Source: Flavobacterium sp. (lineage in GTDB: Bacteria > Bacteroidota > Bacteroidia > Flavobacteriales > Flavobacteriaceae). From it: a stretch of 51,296 bases of DNA. The notes beneath the pieces are model-generated. The model saw only the letters and a program-made list of their open reading frames with translations, had not been told where the DNA came from and searched no databases. Location of the stretch: assembly GCF_025352425.1 (NCBI RefSeq), contig NZ_JANXTI010000064.1, positions 1-51,296 of the forward strand, written 5' to 3'. The first letter of the stretch is position 1. Every line of letters begins with the position of its first letter. Of the stretch, positions 50,158 through 51,296 are shown in pieces. The translations under genes and the position numbers were made by a program.

Positions 50158-51015
50158 ATGAACATTTTATTTACGCCAAATGCCTTAATGGCCCTACTTA
50201 CACTGACTTTTCTTGAAATCATCCTTGGGATTGACAATATTGTTTTCCTTTCTATCGTTTCCGGAAAACTAAGGGAGGAAGATCAGCCAAAAGCGAGACG
50301 CATCGGGTTATTGCTTGCGATGGTTTTCAGGATTATCCTCTTGTTTGGAATTACATGGGTTATGGGTTTAAAGGAAGTCATGTTTCATATTGACTGGGGA
50401 TTTTTTGAAGCGGGAATTACAGGGCAAAGCATTATTATTTTTGGCGGTGGATTGTTCCTGTTGTATAAATCAGTTTCAGAAATTCATCACAAGATGGAAG
50501 GCGAAGAAGACGGCATTGGCGGAAAAGCAAGTCACAGCTTGTCGGCGGCTATCCTTCAGATTGCGTTGCTGAACATCGTTTTTTCTTTTGACAGTATCCT
50601 GACAGCTATCGGAATGGTGAGCAATGCGGAACCTGCGCAAGGCGGTTTTGGACATTATGGCGCACTAATTATTATGATTTTAGCAGTAGTGATTTCAATA
50701 CTTATTATGATGGTTTTTGCCGGACCGGTTTCCAAATTCGTAAACGAGCATCCAACGATACAAATCCTTGGTTTGTCGTTCCTTATTTTAATTGGCGTAA
50801 TGCTGATTGCGGAAGGTTCGCATTTGGCGCATTTCAAATTTGGCAATGATGTTGAAGTGGGAACGATTCCGAAAGGCTATTTATACTTCTCCATCTTCTT
50901 TTCACTGTTTGTGGAATTCCTCAACCTGAAAATGAAGAAAAACAGAAAAGCCGTAAGGCTGCATAACAGCAGGATTATCGACAGAAAACTAAAGGATAAG
51001 GATGTTACGGATTAA
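50158..51015 (+). CDS. TerC/Alx family integral membrane protein
   Basis: 285 residues, seven to eight membrane helices. The TerC signatures are LTFLEIILGIDNIVFLSI, with the conserved Asp in the first helix, and LLNIVFSFDSILTAIGMV in the middle, with the paired acidic residue. GLSFLILIGVMLIAEGSHL lies near the end. Family members have been linked to manganese export and to metal loading of exoenzymes, and to tellurite resistance by name. Its stop overlaps the next ORF by 14 nt. No yybP-ykoY-type riboswitch is seen upstream; the gap is only 21 nt. Confidence 0.93.
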   Translation: MNILFTPNALMALLTLTFLEIILGIDNIVFLSIVSGKLREEDQPKARRIGLLLAMVFRIILLFGITWVMGLKEVMFHIDWGFFEAGITGQSIIIFGGGLFLLYKSVSEIHHKMEGEEDGIGGKASHSLSAAILQIALLNIVFSFDSILTAIGMVSNAEPAQGGFGHYGALIIMILAVVISILIMMVFAGPVSKFVNEHPTIQILGLSFLILIGVMLIAEGSHLAHFKFGNDVEVGTIPKGYLYFSIFFSLFVEFLNLKMKKNRKAVRLHNSRIIDRKLKDKDVTD

Positions 51016-51296
51016 TAAAAAATATTTTATTAAAACACTTTTAGCTTTTTGCTTGGTAACGTTAATTGTTTGCTTCGCCGGTTCGCTTACGCTCGTGTCT
51101 TGTGACAGACCAGTTTGTAAAAACAAAAATCTGATATTTGATAAGTATTCACCGGAAACAAAAGAGTATAAAATAGAATTGATTAAACAATTTGCAAAAG
51201 TCGACAAGTCTAAACTAACTTACTGGATGGATACTTATCAAGAAGAGAATAACACAAAATACATAAATGTTCACATTCAGGGTGACGGACTTTGCG
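51002..51296 (+). CDS. Hypothetical lipoprotein-like protein, 3'-truncated
   Basis: The ATG at 51002 lies inside the last codons of the TerC gene. 98 residues are visible. A hydrophobic N-terminus (YFIKTLLAFCLVTLIVCFAG) is followed by SLTLVSCDRPVC, where LVSC may be a lipobox, and then a charged, helical region (DKYSPETKEYKIELIKQFAK). It runs off the window. I do not recognise it. Overlap with TerC suggests co-translation. Confidence 0.7.
   Translation, partial: MLRINKKYFIKTLLAFCLVTLIVCFAGSLTLVSCDRPVCKNKNLIFDKYSPETKEYKIELIKQFAKVDKSKLTYWMDTYQEENNTKYINVHIQGDGLC

Noticed and set aside
1..51296. tRNA, rRNA, insertion sequences, prophage
   Set aside because: No cloverleaf, rRNA block, transposase, integrase or phage structural protein was found on either strand by reading; small degenerate elements might be missed without a computational scan.

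Overview
The window looks like a piece of chromosome from a Flavobacterium-like member of the Bacteroidota. The evidence is the low G+C content, the recurring TAnnTTTG promoter -7 elements just upstream of starts, the near absence of Shine-Dalgarno sequences, a type IX secretion C-terminal sorting domain on the first gene, many SpII lipoproteins, and several families typical of this group (DUF3810, DUF6452, DUF6048, DUF5362, DUF4197, IcmF). There is no rRNA, tRNA, CRISPR array, transposase, integrase or phage gene. Most of the content is core chromosome, with repeat-rich intergenic gaps.

Layout. 1-5.5 kb: truncated secreted phosphoesterase, TrmH-type RNA methylase, a carboxypeptidase-regulatory-like surface protein, a DEAD-box RNA helicase with an Arg/Gly-rich tail, and RdgB. 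5.6-11.5 kb: a 7TMR-DISM hybrid kinase, an alpha-oxoamine synthase (candidate for the first step of sulfonolipid or sphingolipid synthesis), a beta-lactamase-fold serine hydrolase, a lipoprotein and a 47-residue basic protein. 11.5-18 kb: the large fused acyl-CoA mutase IcmF, PurU, a DUF4197 lipoprotein and PyrF, plus two orphan terminators that suggest small RNAs. 18-21.9 kb: an AraC regulator / response regulator / CHASE3 kinase operon (kinase frameshifted), followed by a small lmo0937-like membrane protein and a beta-barrel. 21.9-32.6 kb: PrfA, a DUF6265 lipoprotein, a beta-barrel plus mono-haem cytochrome pair, a frameshifted lipase, PepD, DUF3810, Smr, small membrane proteins, RocD, DUF1003 and OsmC. 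32.7-38.3 kb: an accessory-looking stretch with a 114-bp repeat array, a DUF1697 gene coupled to a frameshifted multi-PAS kinase, a 21-bp-period palindromic array and an unknown 155-aa protein. 38.3-45.5 kb: RlmD with its DUF6452 and DUF6048 companions, a four-helix-bundle gene bracketed by inverted ATTACGA words, a NYN-LOTUS protein, a thioredoxin-fold protein and a THUMP methylase. 45.6-51.3 kb: a methyltransferase, a ZIP transporter, MurQ followed by small membrane and unknown genes, a frameshifted DUF1572 gene, TerC and a truncated lipoprotein.

Functional themes are RNA modification and metabolism (TrmH, RlmD, the THUMP methylase, DEAD helicase, PrfA, NYN protein), nucleotide hygiene and synthesis (RdgB, PyrF, PurU), envelope-stress sensing (three sensor kinases), and small envelope proteins.

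Four genes read cleanly on both sides of a single frame change: the CHASE3 kinase, the lipase, the multi-PAS kinase and DUF1572. Either this strain carries several recent frameshifts or the assembly has residual indels. One of the four sits in a T8 run. The most unusual non-coding structure is the nine-unit, 21-bp-period array of 14-bp palindromes at 37505-37694.
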